DNA of 64,000 nt. It comes from Paenarthrobacter sp. AR 02 (lineage in GTDB: Bacteria > Actinomycetota > Actinomycetes > Actinomycetales > Micrococcaceae). Under the pieces are notes generated by a model, which saw only the letters and a list, made by a program, of their open reading frames with translations, did no database searches and was not told where the DNA came from. Both the position numbers and the translations under genes were made by a program. The stretch spans positions 62,001 through 126,000 of the forward strand of contig NZ_JAJUKH010000002.1 of assembly GCF_021538675.1 (NCBI RefSeq). Reading direction: 5' to 3'. How positions within the stretch are numbered: position 1 is the first letter of the stretch; each line of letters starts with the position of its first letter. Positions 16,997-24,919 of the stretch are shown here, piece after piece.

Positions 16997-17437
16997 ATGA
17001 CAACCATTCCCGCAATCGCGGCCAACAACGGCGCAGCCCCGGGCAGCACCCCAAGGAGCCCGGTCAAGGCCATGGATTCGGAGGTCTTCATGTCTTTGCT
17101 GGTCACCCAGCTGAGGTACCAGGACCCCAGTGCCCCCATGGACACGAACCAGATGATGAGCCAGTCCGTGCAGCTCTCCATGATGGAGAAGATGACCGAG
17201 CTGACAGCCGGGTCCAAGGAGAGCTTCTCGCTGCAGATGCGAAGCGCTGCGGCGCAGATCATCGGAACCGAGGTGAGCTACACGCTCGCCGACGGCACCA
17301 AGGGCGCGGGCGTCGCCAGTGCGGTGTCGTTCGCCGACGGTGTACCCACCGTGACCGTGGGGCAGGCCAAAGTGCCCCTGGACCTGATCACCGGCATGAC
17401 GGCACCAGCGCCCGTCGAGCCCAAGAAGACCACCTGA
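16997..17437 (+). CDS. flgD: Flagellar hook scaffolding protein FlgD
   Basis: FlgD caps the growing hook and is shed on completion. The 146 residues show the family core EVFMSLLVTQLRYQDPSAPM and MSQSVQLSMMEKM at about 29-67, with a short beta-rich C-terminus (IIGTEVSYTLADGT). It lacks the large Ig-like domain of enterobacterial FlgD, as is common in Gram-positive forms. The ATG at 16997 follows GAAGGAG and lies 14 bp after fliK. Confidence 0.93.
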   Translation: MTTIPAIAANNGAAPGSTPRSPVKAMDSEVFMSLLVTQLRYQDPSAPMDTNQMMSQSVQLSMMEKMTELTAGSKESFSLQMRSAAAQIIGTEVSYTLADGTKGAGVASAVSFADGVPTVTVGQAKVPLDLITGMTAPAPVEPKKTT

Positions 17438-17483
17438 TCCCCAAAAACACTTACCCCGAACCAAACCGAAGAAAGGCAACACC

Positions 17484-18656
17484 ATGCTCCGTTCGCTGTA
17501 CTCCGGAATTTCCGGCCTCCGAGCCCACCAGGCCATGCTCGACGTCACCGGCAACAACATCGCCAACGTGAACACCACCGGCTACAAGTCCTCGTCCGCC
17601 CAGTTCCAGGACACGCTCTCGCAGATGACGCAGGGCGCGGCGGGACCGCAGCAGAATGTGGGCGGTTCCAATCCAGCACAGATCGGTCTCGGAGTCCGGG
17701 TGGCTGGCGTGAGCACCAACTTCGGCCAGGGTTCGTCGCAGAGCACCGGCCGCGGCACGGACCTGATGATTTCCGGTGAGGGCTTCTTCGTCACCGGCAA
17801 GGGCACCCAGCAGTACTACACCCGCGCGGGCAACTTCCAGATGGACGCTGCGGGCCGCTTGGTCAGTCCCGACGGCGGCATCCTCCAGGGTTGGACGGCC
17901 ACCAACGGCGTGGTCAACCCGGGCGGGGCAACCGGACCGATCACTTTGTCGCCGGGCACCACCGCGCCGGCTGTTGCGACGACGAACGCCACCTTGGGCG
18001 GCAACCTGCCTTCCGACGCCGCTGTGGGCACGTCCGTGGAGCGCCAGGTGAAGGTGTACGACGCCAACGGGGCGGAGCGCAGCCTCACCCTGACGTTCAG
18101 CCGCTCGGCCACGGGCTGGAATGTGGCCGGTGCGGACGCCAACGGAGCCAATGGAACGGGCACCTTGACCTTCGCCAACGGTGCTTTGACGTCCGGCGGG
18201 ACGATGACGGTTGGTGGAATCACGGTGAACATGGGCGCGGTCACCGGCTTCGCGCAGATGAGTACCCTCTCCGTTACCGGCCAGAACGGCGCGGAAGCGG
18301 GCGAACTCGAGTCGTTCACGTTGGCTGGCGACGGTTCCCTGGTGGGGTCCTTCAGCAACGGTGCCAAGGAAGTCCTGGCACGCGTGGCCCTGGCGCGATT
18401 CACCAACCCCGAAGGCCTGGAGAAGGCCGGCGGCTCCGCGTATGTTGCCACGGCCAACTCGGGTGCGGCCCAGCTTGGGGTTGCCGGTGAAGGCGGTCTT
18501 GGCTCGCTGGCTTCGGGTTCGCTGGAGATGTCCAACGTGGACCTGTCCCAGGAGTTCACCAACCTGATTGTGGCCCAGCGTGGTTTCCAGGCGAATGCCC
18601 GCATCATCACCACCTCGGACGAGGTCCTGCAGGAACTGAGCAACCTGAAGCGCTAA
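17484..18656 (+). CDS. flgE: Flagellar hook protein FlgE
   Basis: FlgE polymerises into the hook. The 390 residues have the N-terminal motif SGISGLRAHQAMLDVTGNNI and NVNTTGYKSSSAQFQ, the FlgE D2 beta domain in the middle, and the C-terminal helix LSQEFTNLIVAQRGFQANAR. It is the last gene of the flgB operon, preceded by a GAAAGG ribosome site and followed by a large hairpin. It is the only hook/distal-rod family member besides flgB and flgC in the window. Confidence 0.95.
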   Translation: MLRSLYSGISGLRAHQAMLDVTGNNIANVNTTGYKSSSAQFQDTLSQMTQGAAGPQQNVGGSNPAQIGLGVRVAGVSTNFGQGSSQSTGRGTDLMISGEGFFVTGKGTQQYYTRAGNFQMDAAGRLVSPDGGILQGWTATNGVVNPGGATGPITLSPGTTAPAVATTNATLGGNLPSDAAVGTSVERQVKVYDANGAERSLTLTFSRSATGWNVAGADANGANGTGTLTFANGALTSGGTMTVGGITVNMGAVTGFAQMSTLSVTGQNGAEAGELESFTLAGDGSLVGSFSNGAKEVLARVALARFTNPEGLEKAGGSAYVATANSGAAQLGVAGEGGLGSLASGSLEMSNVDLSQEFTNLIVAQRGFQANARIITTSDEVLQELSNLKR

Positions 18657-18661
18657 GCAGA

Positions 18662-18721
18662 TCCCGTCCTTGTCCGGATTCCAGCCGCGTAGTACGTGCG
18701 GATATTCGAACAAGGACGGGA
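18662..18721 (+). terminator. Stem-loop after flgE
   Basis: TCCCGTCCTTGT at 18662-18673 pairs perfectly with ACAAGGACGGGA at 18710-18721; the 36-nt loop contains a smaller imperfect hairpin around CCGCGTAGTACGTGCGG. It separates flgE from the flbD promoter. No T-run follows. Confidence 0.65.
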
Positions 18722-18738
18722 GAGGGCTGCACGCAAGC

Positions 18739-18765
18739 TAACGCCCGGGCCGGTCCGGCCGACAG
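18739..18765 (+). promoter_or_regulatory. Sigma-28 promoter of flbD-motA-motB
   Basis: TAAC at 18739-18742, 15 nt, and GCCGACAG at 18758-18765 match the flagellar promoter pattern with one change in the -10 core (GACAG for GATAG). It lies 46 bp before the flbD ATG. Confidence 0.68.
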
Positions 18766-18811
18766 TAGGGGACAGCACCACTTCCAGCCACACCCTGACC
18801 AGAAACGGCCC

Positions 18812-19150
18812 ATGATCGTTGTCACCCGCCTCAACGGCACACGCTTCGCCGTGAATCCGGACATCCTTGAACGGATCCACGAGAGTCCGGACACCCACTT
18901 GGTGACTCTCGACGGCGCCGCTTACGTCGTGCGCGAATCGCTCGCCGAGGTGGTGGAGCTGATCGCGGATTACCGTGCCAGTGTCCTCCGCCGTGCCCAG
19001 GATCTTCCCGCACGCACAGGGTATCCGCTAAGCCTGGTCCGGTCGCCTGAGCCCGAGCCAGAGCCTGGCCCGGCCGACGCGCCGCAGCCCGCGCCGCAGC
19101 CCGGCCCGGCCGACGCGCCGCAGCCGAACAACCACCCGAACGGAATGTAG
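18812..19150 (+). CDS. flbD: FlbD (SwrD) family flagellar protein with Pro-rich tail
   Basis: FlbD/SwrD is a small protein that in Bacillus raises motor torque; its mechanism is not settled. The first 65 residues match the family closely (MIVVTRLNGTRFAVNPDILE and LVTLDGAAYVVRESLAEVVE). The remaining part is unusual: a tail of repeated Pro-Glu, Pro-Gly and GPADAPQP units to residue 112, nearly doubling the normal length. It lies just before motA, the standard place, with a 3-bp gap. Confidence 0.9.
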   Translation: MIVVTRLNGTRFAVNPDILERIHESPDTHLVTLDGAAYVVRESLAEVVELIADYRASVLRRAQDLPARTGYPLSLVRSPEPEPEPGPADAPQPAPQPGPADAPQPNNHPNGM

Positions 19151-19153
19151 TCG

Positions 19154-19972
19154 ATGACAATTCTTGGCCTGCTGCTGGCCTTCGCATCCGTGGTGGCCAT
19201 GGTCACCCTGGAGCACGCGAACCTCATGTCGCTGCTCCTGCCGGCACCAATGATCCTGGTTTTCGGCGCCACCATCGCGGTGGGCCTGGCAGGGAACACG
19301 CTCGCGGATGTCATCAAGGCCTTCAAGGACGTTCCCAAGGCCTTCCTCGGCAAACCCGCCAAGCCCACGGAGAGCATCGACGAGTTGGTCCGCCTCGCCG
19401 AGAAGGCCCGAAGCGAGGGCCTCCTTTCCTTGGAGGAGGAGGCCAACAACGCCAAGGATCCGTTCCTGCAGCGCTCCCTCCAGAACATCGCCGACGGGAC
19501 GGACGCAGAGGAATTGCGCCTGCTCATGGAGGACGAAATCGACACCAAAATGCGTGCCGACCACGTGTCGTCCAAGTTCTTCGCGGCCCTGGGCGGGTAC
19601 GCGCCCACTATCGGCATCATCGGCACGGTGGTCTCCCTGACGCACGTCCTGGAGAACCTTTCATCGCCCGACCATTTGGGGCCGATGATCGCGGCAGCCT
19701 TCGTTGCCACCCTCTGGGGCCTGCTGTCCGCGAACTTCATCTGGCTGCCGTTGAGTGCCAAGCTCAAGCGCCTCTCCGAGCTGGAAATCGAACGCATGAC
19801 GCTCCTCATGGAGGGCCTGCTCGCTGTGCAGAACGGCACCCAGCCCTTGCTCCTGGCCGAACGGCTCCGGGCCATGGCGCCCGCAGGGGCCAAGGCCAAG
19901 GCCAAGTCCAAAGACGGAAAAGCGGAAGACGGCGGCAAGTCCCGTAAGTTGCCGGCGTCCAAGGCAGCATGA
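19154..19972 (+). CDS. motA: Flagellar motor stator protein MotA
   Basis: MotA forms the stator channel with MotB and pushes on FliG. The 272 residues show two N-terminal membrane helices (about 3-22 and 30-50), a cytoplasmic loop (KFFAALGGYAPTIGIIGTVV begins the third helix near 147), and the fourth helix MIAAAFVATLWGLLSANFIW. A Lys/Ala-rich tail follows. It overlaps motB by 4 bp. Confidence 0.95.
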   Translation: MTILGLLLAFASVVAMVTLEHANLMSLLLPAPMILVFGATIAVGLAGNTLADVIKAFKDVPKAFLGKPAKPTESIDELVRLAEKARSEGLLSLEEEANNAKDPFLQRSLQNIADGTDAEELRLLMEDEIDTKMRADHVSSKFFAALGGYAPTIGIIGTVVSLTHVLENLSSPDHLGPMIAAAFVATLWGLLSANFIWLPLSAKLKRLSELEIERMTLLMEGLLAVQNGTQPLLLAERLRAMAPAGAKAKAKSKDGKAEDGGKSRKLPASKAA

Positions 19973-20790
19973 GGTCCCGGAGGAGGCGGGGTGCCCAGCC
20001 CGAGGAGCACCACGTCGACGAACGCTGGATGGCTTCCTACATGGACATGGTCACGGTGCTGATGTGCATGTTCATTGTCCTGTTCGCCATGTCCTCGGTG
20101 GATCAGGATAAGTTCGAGAAGCTGCGCAATTCGCTGGCCACGGGCTTCGGCACCCAGATCAGCCAGAAAGTGGACACGGCTACTGGCGTTGTGGTCCCCG
20201 CGGAGCTCGCTGCTTCCGACGGCGAGGGTTTTTCGGCACTGGATTTGGCCATCAAGGAAGCCGATAAGCTCACTGCCCTTGAGCACGAAATGAAAGCCAA
20301 ACTCGATGCCCAGGGCCTTGGCGCGAACGTGCAGTTCGACGTCGGCGAGCGGGGACTGTCCGTGAAACTGGTGGGCTCCCAGACGTTCTTCCAACCGGAC
20401 ATGCCGGACCTGACCAACCGCGCCCTCGAGATCCTGAAGACCATCGCACCCACCGTGGTGGGCTCCGGGCTTGAAGTCATGGTGGAGGGCCACGCAGCCA
20501 AGGGAATCACGGCCTATGCATCCACGTGGGAGCTGTCGGCTGCCCGTTCCGTCAACGTCCTGAGGTACTTCGTGGACGACGCCGGCATGCCGCCTGGCCG
20601 GATCGGTGCGGTGGCTTTTGGTGCCGCGCGCCAGGTGACGGACGATTCCACCGAGGAACTCATGGAGTTGAACCGGCGCGTTGACGTGGTGTTGTTGTCC
20701 TCCAGCCCGGAGGATGTCCGCACGCTGATTCCCGGCGCGATCGAAGCCCAGACCAAGGAATCGGCGGCCGCCGCGAAAGCCGCGAAGTAA
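19969..20790 (+). CDS. motB: Flagellar motor stator protein MotB
   Basis: MotB anchors the stator to peptidoglycan. The 273 residues have an Arg-rich cytoplasmic N-terminus, one membrane helix with the ion-binding Asp26 in ASYMDMVTVLMCMFIVLFAM, a periplasmic plug/linker, and an OmpA-like domain (VMVEGHAAKG and ELSAARSVNVLRYFVDD). The Asp context fits a motor driven by protons, but ion choice cannot be proved from sequence. Confidence 0.95.
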   Translation: MRSRRRRGAQPEEHHVDERWMASYMDMVTVLMCMFIVLFAMSSVDQDKFEKLRNSLATGFGTQISQKVDTATGVVVPAELAASDGEGFSALDLAIKEADKLTALEHEMKAKLDAQGLGANVQFDVGERGLSVKLVGSQTFFQPDMPDLTNRALEILKTIAPTVVGSGLEVMVEGHAAKGITAYASTWELSAARSVNVLRYFVDDAGMPPGRIGAVAFGAARQVTDDSTEELMELNRRVDVVLLSSSPEDVRTLIPGAIEAQTKESAAAAKAAK

Positions 20791-20818
20791 CCGCGGAATA
20801 GTCGTACCGGGAAACGTC

Positions 20819-20845
20819 TTACGCGCTTCTCCTACGTGCCGATAG
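20819..20845 (+). promoter_or_regulatory. Sigma-28 promoter of the fliM-fliN-...-csrA operon
   Basis: TTAC at 20819-20822, 15 nt, and GCCGATAG at 20838-20845. Transcription should start near 20852-20855, on or beside the GTG at 20854, implying a leaderless fliM message. The longer fliM frame starting at 20836 would begin inside the promoter. Confidence 0.75.
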
Positions 20846-20853
20846 TGCCGTCC

Positions 20854-21750
20854 GTGGGAGAACAGGAAGATCGCGCGGCGGTACGCCAGCGCACCGTAGA
20901 GGTCTACGACTTCCGTCGACCCACCACTTTGCCGCGCCAGCATAGCCGGGTCCTGGAAGTCGCCTTCGAAACGTTCGCCCGGCAGTGGGGTACGCAGCTC
21001 ACGGCCAAGGTGCGGTTGAAGTCCACGGCCACGCTGGAACAGCTGAGCATGCAGAGCTACGACGAATACTCTGCCTCCCTCCCTTCGGTCACGTCCATGG
21101 TGCTCTGCAGGATTGATGGCAGCGAATCCCGCCTGGTCATCCAGTTCCCCGCTACGGCCGCCCTGTCGTGGCTGAGCCGGATGCTCGGGGGTTCAACGGA
21201 AACCGCAGTGCCGGAGCGGAAGTTCACCCAGATCGAGCACGCCCTGGTTTCCCGGATGGTGGAGGAAGTGCTGGAAGACCTCCGGTACTCGTTGGGCAAC
21301 CTCCTGACGCAGGCCGTGACGATGGACGGCATCCAGTACAACTCCCAGTTCGCGCAGGCGGCCGCCCCCTCCGAGCTTATGATCGTGGCGTCTTTCAACG
21401 TCAACGTGGGGGAAACCCAGTGCGCGGCCACCTTGGCAGTTCCTGCCGACGTGCTGCTCTCCAGACTCGGCGATGTAAACCCCATGGTCCACAGCGTCGA
21501 CAACGAAGCAATGGTCCGCACCCAACTGGCGCAGGTGCCGGTGGATGTGGCCGTACAGTTGACCGCCGCACCGGTGACGCCCGCACAAATCCTGGGTCTC
21601 GCCGTCGGAGATGTCCTGCAGCTGCCGCACCTTGAAAACCGTCCGTTCGATGTCACCATCAACGGCACCCGCCTGGCCACCGCCGCGGCCGCCCGCAACG
21701 GCTCCCGCGCCGCCGCAGTCATCGTCACAACCGAGGAGCATCAGCGATGA
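20854..21750 (+). CDS. fliM: Flagellar motor switch protein FliM
   Basis: FliM is part of the C ring that sets rotation direction. The 298 residues contain the start of the middle domain, VYDFRRPTTLPRQHSRVLEV near 17-36, the CheC-like core (FTQIEHALVSRMVEEVLEDL), and a C-terminal SpoA domain (LAVGDVLQLPHLENRPFDVT). The N-terminus lacks the usual LSQxEIDALL peptide that docks phospho-CheY. GTG 20854 is preferred because the upstream GTG codons at 20836 and 20845 lie in the promoter. It overlaps fliN by 4 bp. Confidence 0.92.
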   Translation: MGEQEDRAAVRQRTVEVYDFRRPTTLPRQHSRVLEVAFETFARQWGTQLTAKVRLKSTATLEQLSMQSYDEYSASLPSVTSMVLCRIDGSESRLVIQFPATAALSWLSRMLGGSTETAVPERKFTQIEHALVSRMVEEVLEDLRYSLGNLLTQAVTMDGIQYNSQFAQAAAPSELMIVASFNVNVGETQCAATLAVPADVLLSRLGDVNPMVHSVDNEAMVRTQLAQVPVDVAVQLTAAPVTPAQILGLAVGDVLQLPHLENRPFDVTINGTRLATAAAARNGSRAAAVIVTTEEHQR

Positions 21751-22472
21751 GCAACATTTTGACCCTGCAGGCGGCTGCTGCCGAGCGCCTCGCGCTGCAC
21801 CTGCCCAGCGCATCCACCCTCCGTGTTGCCGGCATCGTTCCGGCGCAGGACGCCGCCGCCTATGCTTCTCCGGCCGTCACTGCCACGTTTGTTGGAGCCC
21901 TGACGGCCGATTTCGCGCTGCTGCTGGTGGACCGGTCGTTCCTTGCCGCCGCCGGCGGTGCCGGGCTGGGTGGTGCGGTCCAGCATGCCGTGCAGGCCGC
22001 CGACGTTCTGCGTCCCGCCCTGGAACAGGCCGCGTCAGCGTTCGACGCCGGCGTGCTGGGTGAGGTGCGCGAGGAGGACTCAGCCGCGCTGCTCTCGGAC
22101 CCCGATACTGCGGTTTTTGAACTGAACGACGGCGGTGCCCCCTTCGGCTGGTTCGCTGTCCGTGTGCGGGACAACGCTACTGGCACTGATGCCGGTGCCC
22201 GTGGACAAGGTAACGAGCTGGCTGCCCGCTTGGGCCTGATCAGCAGTGTTGAGATGGCGTTGACCGTGGAGATCGGCCGTACCCGGATGTCAGTGCGGGA
22301 CGCCCTGGCACTCGAGCCCGGGAAGGTCATTGAACTGGACCGGTCAGCCGGTGCACCGGCAGATGTGCTGCTGAACGGCAGGCTGATCGCCCACGGCGAA
22401 GTTGTAGTGGTGGACCAGGACTATGCAGTGCGCATCACCCGCATCCTGGACGGGTCCGAGGGAACACTGTAG
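21747..22472 (+). CDS. fliN: Flagellar motor switch protein FliN (long form)
   Basis: FliN forms the base of the C ring and binds FliH. The C-terminal SpoA domain is clear: SSVEMALTVEIGRTRMSVRD, then VIELDRSAGAPADVLLNGRL and VVVDQDYAVRITRIL. An N-terminal domain of about 165 residues precedes it, making the protein much longer than the usual 100-140 residues. FliY of Bacillus is also extended, but no CheC phosphatase motif was recognised here. It sits between fliM and fliO with direct contact. Confidence 0.92.
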   Translation: MSNILTLQAAAAERLALHLPSASTLRVAGIVPAQDAAAYASPAVTATFVGALTADFALLLVDRSFLAAAGGAGLGGAVQHAVQAADVLRPALEQAASAFDAGVLGEVREEDSAALLSDPDTAVFELNDGGAPFGWFAVRVRDNATGTDAGARGQGNELAARLGLISSVEMALTVEIGRTRMSVRDALALEPGKVIELDRSAGAPADVLLNGRLIAHGEVVVVDQDYAVRITRILDGSEGTL

Positions 22473-23018
22473 ATGGACACAATGATCCTCGGGCTGCGGG
22501 TGCTCGTGGCCCTCGGCGCCGTGCTGGGCTTCATCTGGCTGGTGCAGAAGCGCCTCGGCAAGGGCAAAGGCCGCCGGCGCGCTGATGCCGCGCTGACGGT
22601 CGTGAGCCGTCAGGTGGTAGGCCAGAAAGCGTCGGTGGTGGTGGTCGACGCCGGGGACAAGCGTTTCCTGTTGGGCGTCACCGAGCACGCGGTGACAGTG
22701 CTCCACAGCGGTGACACGCCTGCCATGGCGCCGGAGCCGGGGGAAGCAGCGGGAGCCCAGTCGGCTGGGAGCTTCGCGGAGCTGTTCCGGCAGGCATCTG
22801 GTCGCCCCCAGCCTGAACTTCGGCCCCAGCCTGAACTTCGGCCGCAGCCGCTCACTGGGTCGCTTCCGGAGCCGGTCACGGACTCGCTGCCGGTGCTTCG
22901 GCGTCGGAGCGAACTCCACCGTCGAGGCCAAATGCCGGAGCACCCCATGCATGGCTCCATCCTGTCCGCTTCCACTTGGCGGCAAGCCTCGGATGCCATC
23001 CGGGGACGCCGCAATTGA
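22473..23018 (+). CDS. fliO: Flagellar biosynthesis protein FliO
   Basis: FliO helps assemble the FliP export-gate core. The 181 residues have one N-terminal membrane helix (ILGLRVLVALGAVLGFIWLV) followed by a basic stretch and the small FliO beta domain (LTVVSRQVVGQKASVVVVDA, FLLGVTEHAVTVLH). The remaining tail is Pro/Gln/Arg-rich with a tandem RPQPEL repeat. The start abuts the fliN stop and the end overlaps fliP. Confidence 0.9.
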   Translation: MDTMILGLRVLVALGAVLGFIWLVQKRLGKGKGRRRADAALTVVSRQVVGQKASVVVVDAGDKRFLLGVTEHAVTVLHSGDTPAMAPEPGEAAGAQSAGSFAELFRQASGRPQPELRPQPELRPQPLTGSLPEPVTDSLPVLRRRSELHRRGQMPEHPMHGSILSASTWRQASDAIRGRRN

Positions 23019-23884
23019 TCCGAACTGCTGGGTTCGGCCTGCCGGGCCGGCCATTTCCTGCCGCACGCCGGCGCGCACTGCCGCAGTTGTTCTCTGCTGC
23101 GGCAGTCGTGTTGTTCACGGGCGTTCTGCTGCTGCTTGGAATGGCAGCCGCCCAGGCAACCCCCATCGATCCCACGCAGCCCACGCCTCCAACTCCGCCT
23201 GCGGCACCCGGTTCCGGGAACGTCAGCATAGACATCAACGGCCTGGACGGGACACCCTCCACGGCGGTCGTAACGCTGATCGGGATCACGCTGCTTTCCG
23301 TAGCCCCCGCGCTGCTGCTCATGATGACCTCCTTCACCAAGATCTTCGTGGTGCTGGCGATGACCCGGAACGCCCTCTCCTTGCCGGCTATCCCGCCCAA
23401 CCAGGTCCTCGCCGGACTCGCGCTGTTCCTCTCCTTGTTCGTCATGTGGCCCGTCGTCTCGGACATCAATACAGCGGCCGTGCAGCCATACCTGAACGGT
23501 GGGCTGGACTTCAACGGTGCAATGTCCGCGGGTTGGTCTCCGCTCCAGCACTTCATGCTGGCCCACACACGGGAAGAGGACATCGCTCTGATGACCCGGG
23601 CCGCGAAGATGGACAACCCCGCCAACCCTGAAGCCGTGCCGTTCCAGACATTGGTTCCGGCCTTCATGATTTCGGAACTGCGTGCCGCGTTCATTATTGG
23701 CTTCGTCATTTTCATCCCCTTCCTGGTCATCGACCTCGTGGTATCCGCTGCTCTCATGTCCATGGGCATGATGATGCTTCCGCCGGTGATGATCTCGCTG
23801 CCGTTCAAGATCCTTTTGTTTGTCTTGGTGGACGGTTGGGGACTGGTCATCACGTCCCTGATCCAGAGCTATTCGAGCGGCTGA
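23015..23884 (+). CDS. fliP: Flagellar export gate protein FliP
   Basis: FliP is the main pore component of the export gate. The 289 residues start with a cleavable-looking hydrophobic signal helix (AAAVVLFTGVLLLLGMAAAQ), then the FliP core: LLSVAPALLLMMTSFTKIFV, TRNALSLPAIPPNQVLAGLA, and the C-terminal helices with FIPFLVIDLVVSAALMSMGM. TTG 23015 is chosen because it overlaps the fliO stop and follows GGGGA by 8 nt; a TTG further upstream is possible. Confidence 0.94.
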   Translation: MIRTAGFGLPGRPFPAARRRALPQLFSAAAVVLFTGVLLLLGMAAAQATPIDPTQPTPPTPPAAPGSGNVSIDINGLDGTPSTAVVTLIGITLLSVAPALLLMMTSFTKIFVVLAMTRNALSLPAIPPNQVLAGLALFLSLFVMWPVVSDINTAAVQPYLNGGLDFNGAMSAGWSPLQHFMLAHTREEDIALMTRAAKMDNPANPEAVPFQTLVPAFMISELRAAFIIGFVIFIPFLVIDLVVSAALMSMGMMMLPPVMISLPFKILLFVLVDGWGLVITSLIQSYSSG

Positions 23885-24159
23885 TGGATACCAATGCAGT
23901 CCTGGACATCTGCCTCCAGGCCATGATCGTCGCAGCCAAGCTCGCCGCACCCACATTGGTAACCGCACTGGTGGTGGGACTGGCGATTTCGCTCCTGCAG
24001 TCCATCACGCAGTTGCAGGAAGCAACGTTGTCATTCGTCCCCAAGGCTGTTGCAGTAGCGATCGCCTTGGTGGTCTGTGGGCACTGGATGATTTCGGAAA
24101 TGGTGGCTTTCACCAATGAGCTGTTCGCCCGCATTCCCGGCCTGATCGGCGGAGCGTGA
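23884..24159 (+). CDS. fliQ: Flagellar export gate protein FliQ
   Basis: FliQ surrounds the FliP-FliR core of the export gate. The 91 residues form two membrane helices, about 14-38 and 52-75, with the family segment LLQSITQLQEATLSFVPKAV between them. ATG 23884 overlaps the fliP stop and gives the exact family length. Confidence 0.95.
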   Translation: MDTNAVLDICLQAMIVAAKLAAPTLVTALVVGLAISLLQSITQLQEATLSFVPKAVAVAIALVVCGHWMISEMVAFTNELFARIPGLIGGA

Positions 24160-24160
24160 G

Positions 24161-24919
24161 GTGGACATCCCCGTCGACCAGTCGTGGATCCAGGTCCTCT
24201 TGCTGGCATCGGTTCGCATGACAGCCTTTTTGGTGGTCGCTCCGCCGTTCGCCCACCACGCCATCCCGGCCCGCATCAAAGCCATGCTCGGGATCGGGTT
24301 GGGGCTGGCCGTTTCCCAACGGCTCTCGTCCGGAGCCGTCCCGTCGGACACGGCAGGTTTCGTCATGGCCGTGGTCCTGGAACTGGTCACCGGCCTGGTC
24401 CTGGGCTTCCTGGTCATGGTGATCTTCGCAGCGATCCAGTCCGCCGGCAGCCTGGTGGACCTCTTCAGCGGTTTCCAAATGGCGCAGGCATTCGATCCCC
24501 AAATGATGGTCAATGGGGCCCAGTTCACCCGGCTCCTTCAAATGGCGGCCCTTGCGCTCCTATTCGCCTCGGACGGCTACCAGATGGTCCTTGGCGGCCT
24601 CATGGGAAGCTTCAATGCGTTGCCCCTGGCGGGCGGCATCGATCTCAGCCGACCCATCGAGGCCCTCATCGGCGCCGTCACCGGCATGTTCCTCGCCGCC
24701 GTGCAGATCGCCGGTCCGCTCCTGGTGGTCCTGGTGCTCGCCGACGTCGGGCTCGGACTCCTCACCCGCGTGGCCCCGGCCCTCAACGCCTTCTCGCTCG
24801 GATTTCCGCTCAAGATCTTCATCACCCTGGCACTGGCGGGTTTCCTGTTCCTGGCGTTGCCCCGGCTGGTTTCAACCCTGGCCGAGCAGGCAGCCAATGC
24901 TTTGATGGGGGTGGGCTAG
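24161..24919 (+). CDS. fliR: Flagellar export gate protein FliR
   Basis: FliR completes the FliP5-FliR core. The 252-residue product has about six membrane helices and the family patterns LLASVRMTAFLVVAPPF near the start, LVDLFSGFQMAQAFDPQ in the middle and ADVGLGLLTRVAPALNAFSL near residue 190. It starts with GTG 1 bp after fliQ and its TAG overlaps the flhB GTG. Confidence 0.94.
   Translation: MDIPVDQSWIQVLLLASVRMTAFLVVAPPFAHHAIPARIKAMLGIGLGLAVSQRLSSGAVPSDTAGFVMAVVLELVTGLVLGFLVMVIFAAIQSAGSLVDLFSGFQMAQAFDPQMMVNGAQFTRLLQMAALALLFASDGYQMVLGGLMGSFNALPLAGGIDLSRPIEALIGAVTGMFLAAVQIAGPLLVVLVLADVGLGLLTRVAPALNAFSLGFPLKIFITLALAGFLFLALPRLVSTLAEQAANALMGVG

Noticed and set aside
20250..20275. GCCGATAA-like sequence inside motB as a promoter
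   Set aside because: No matching -35 box and in the middle of a coding region with no gene start after it.
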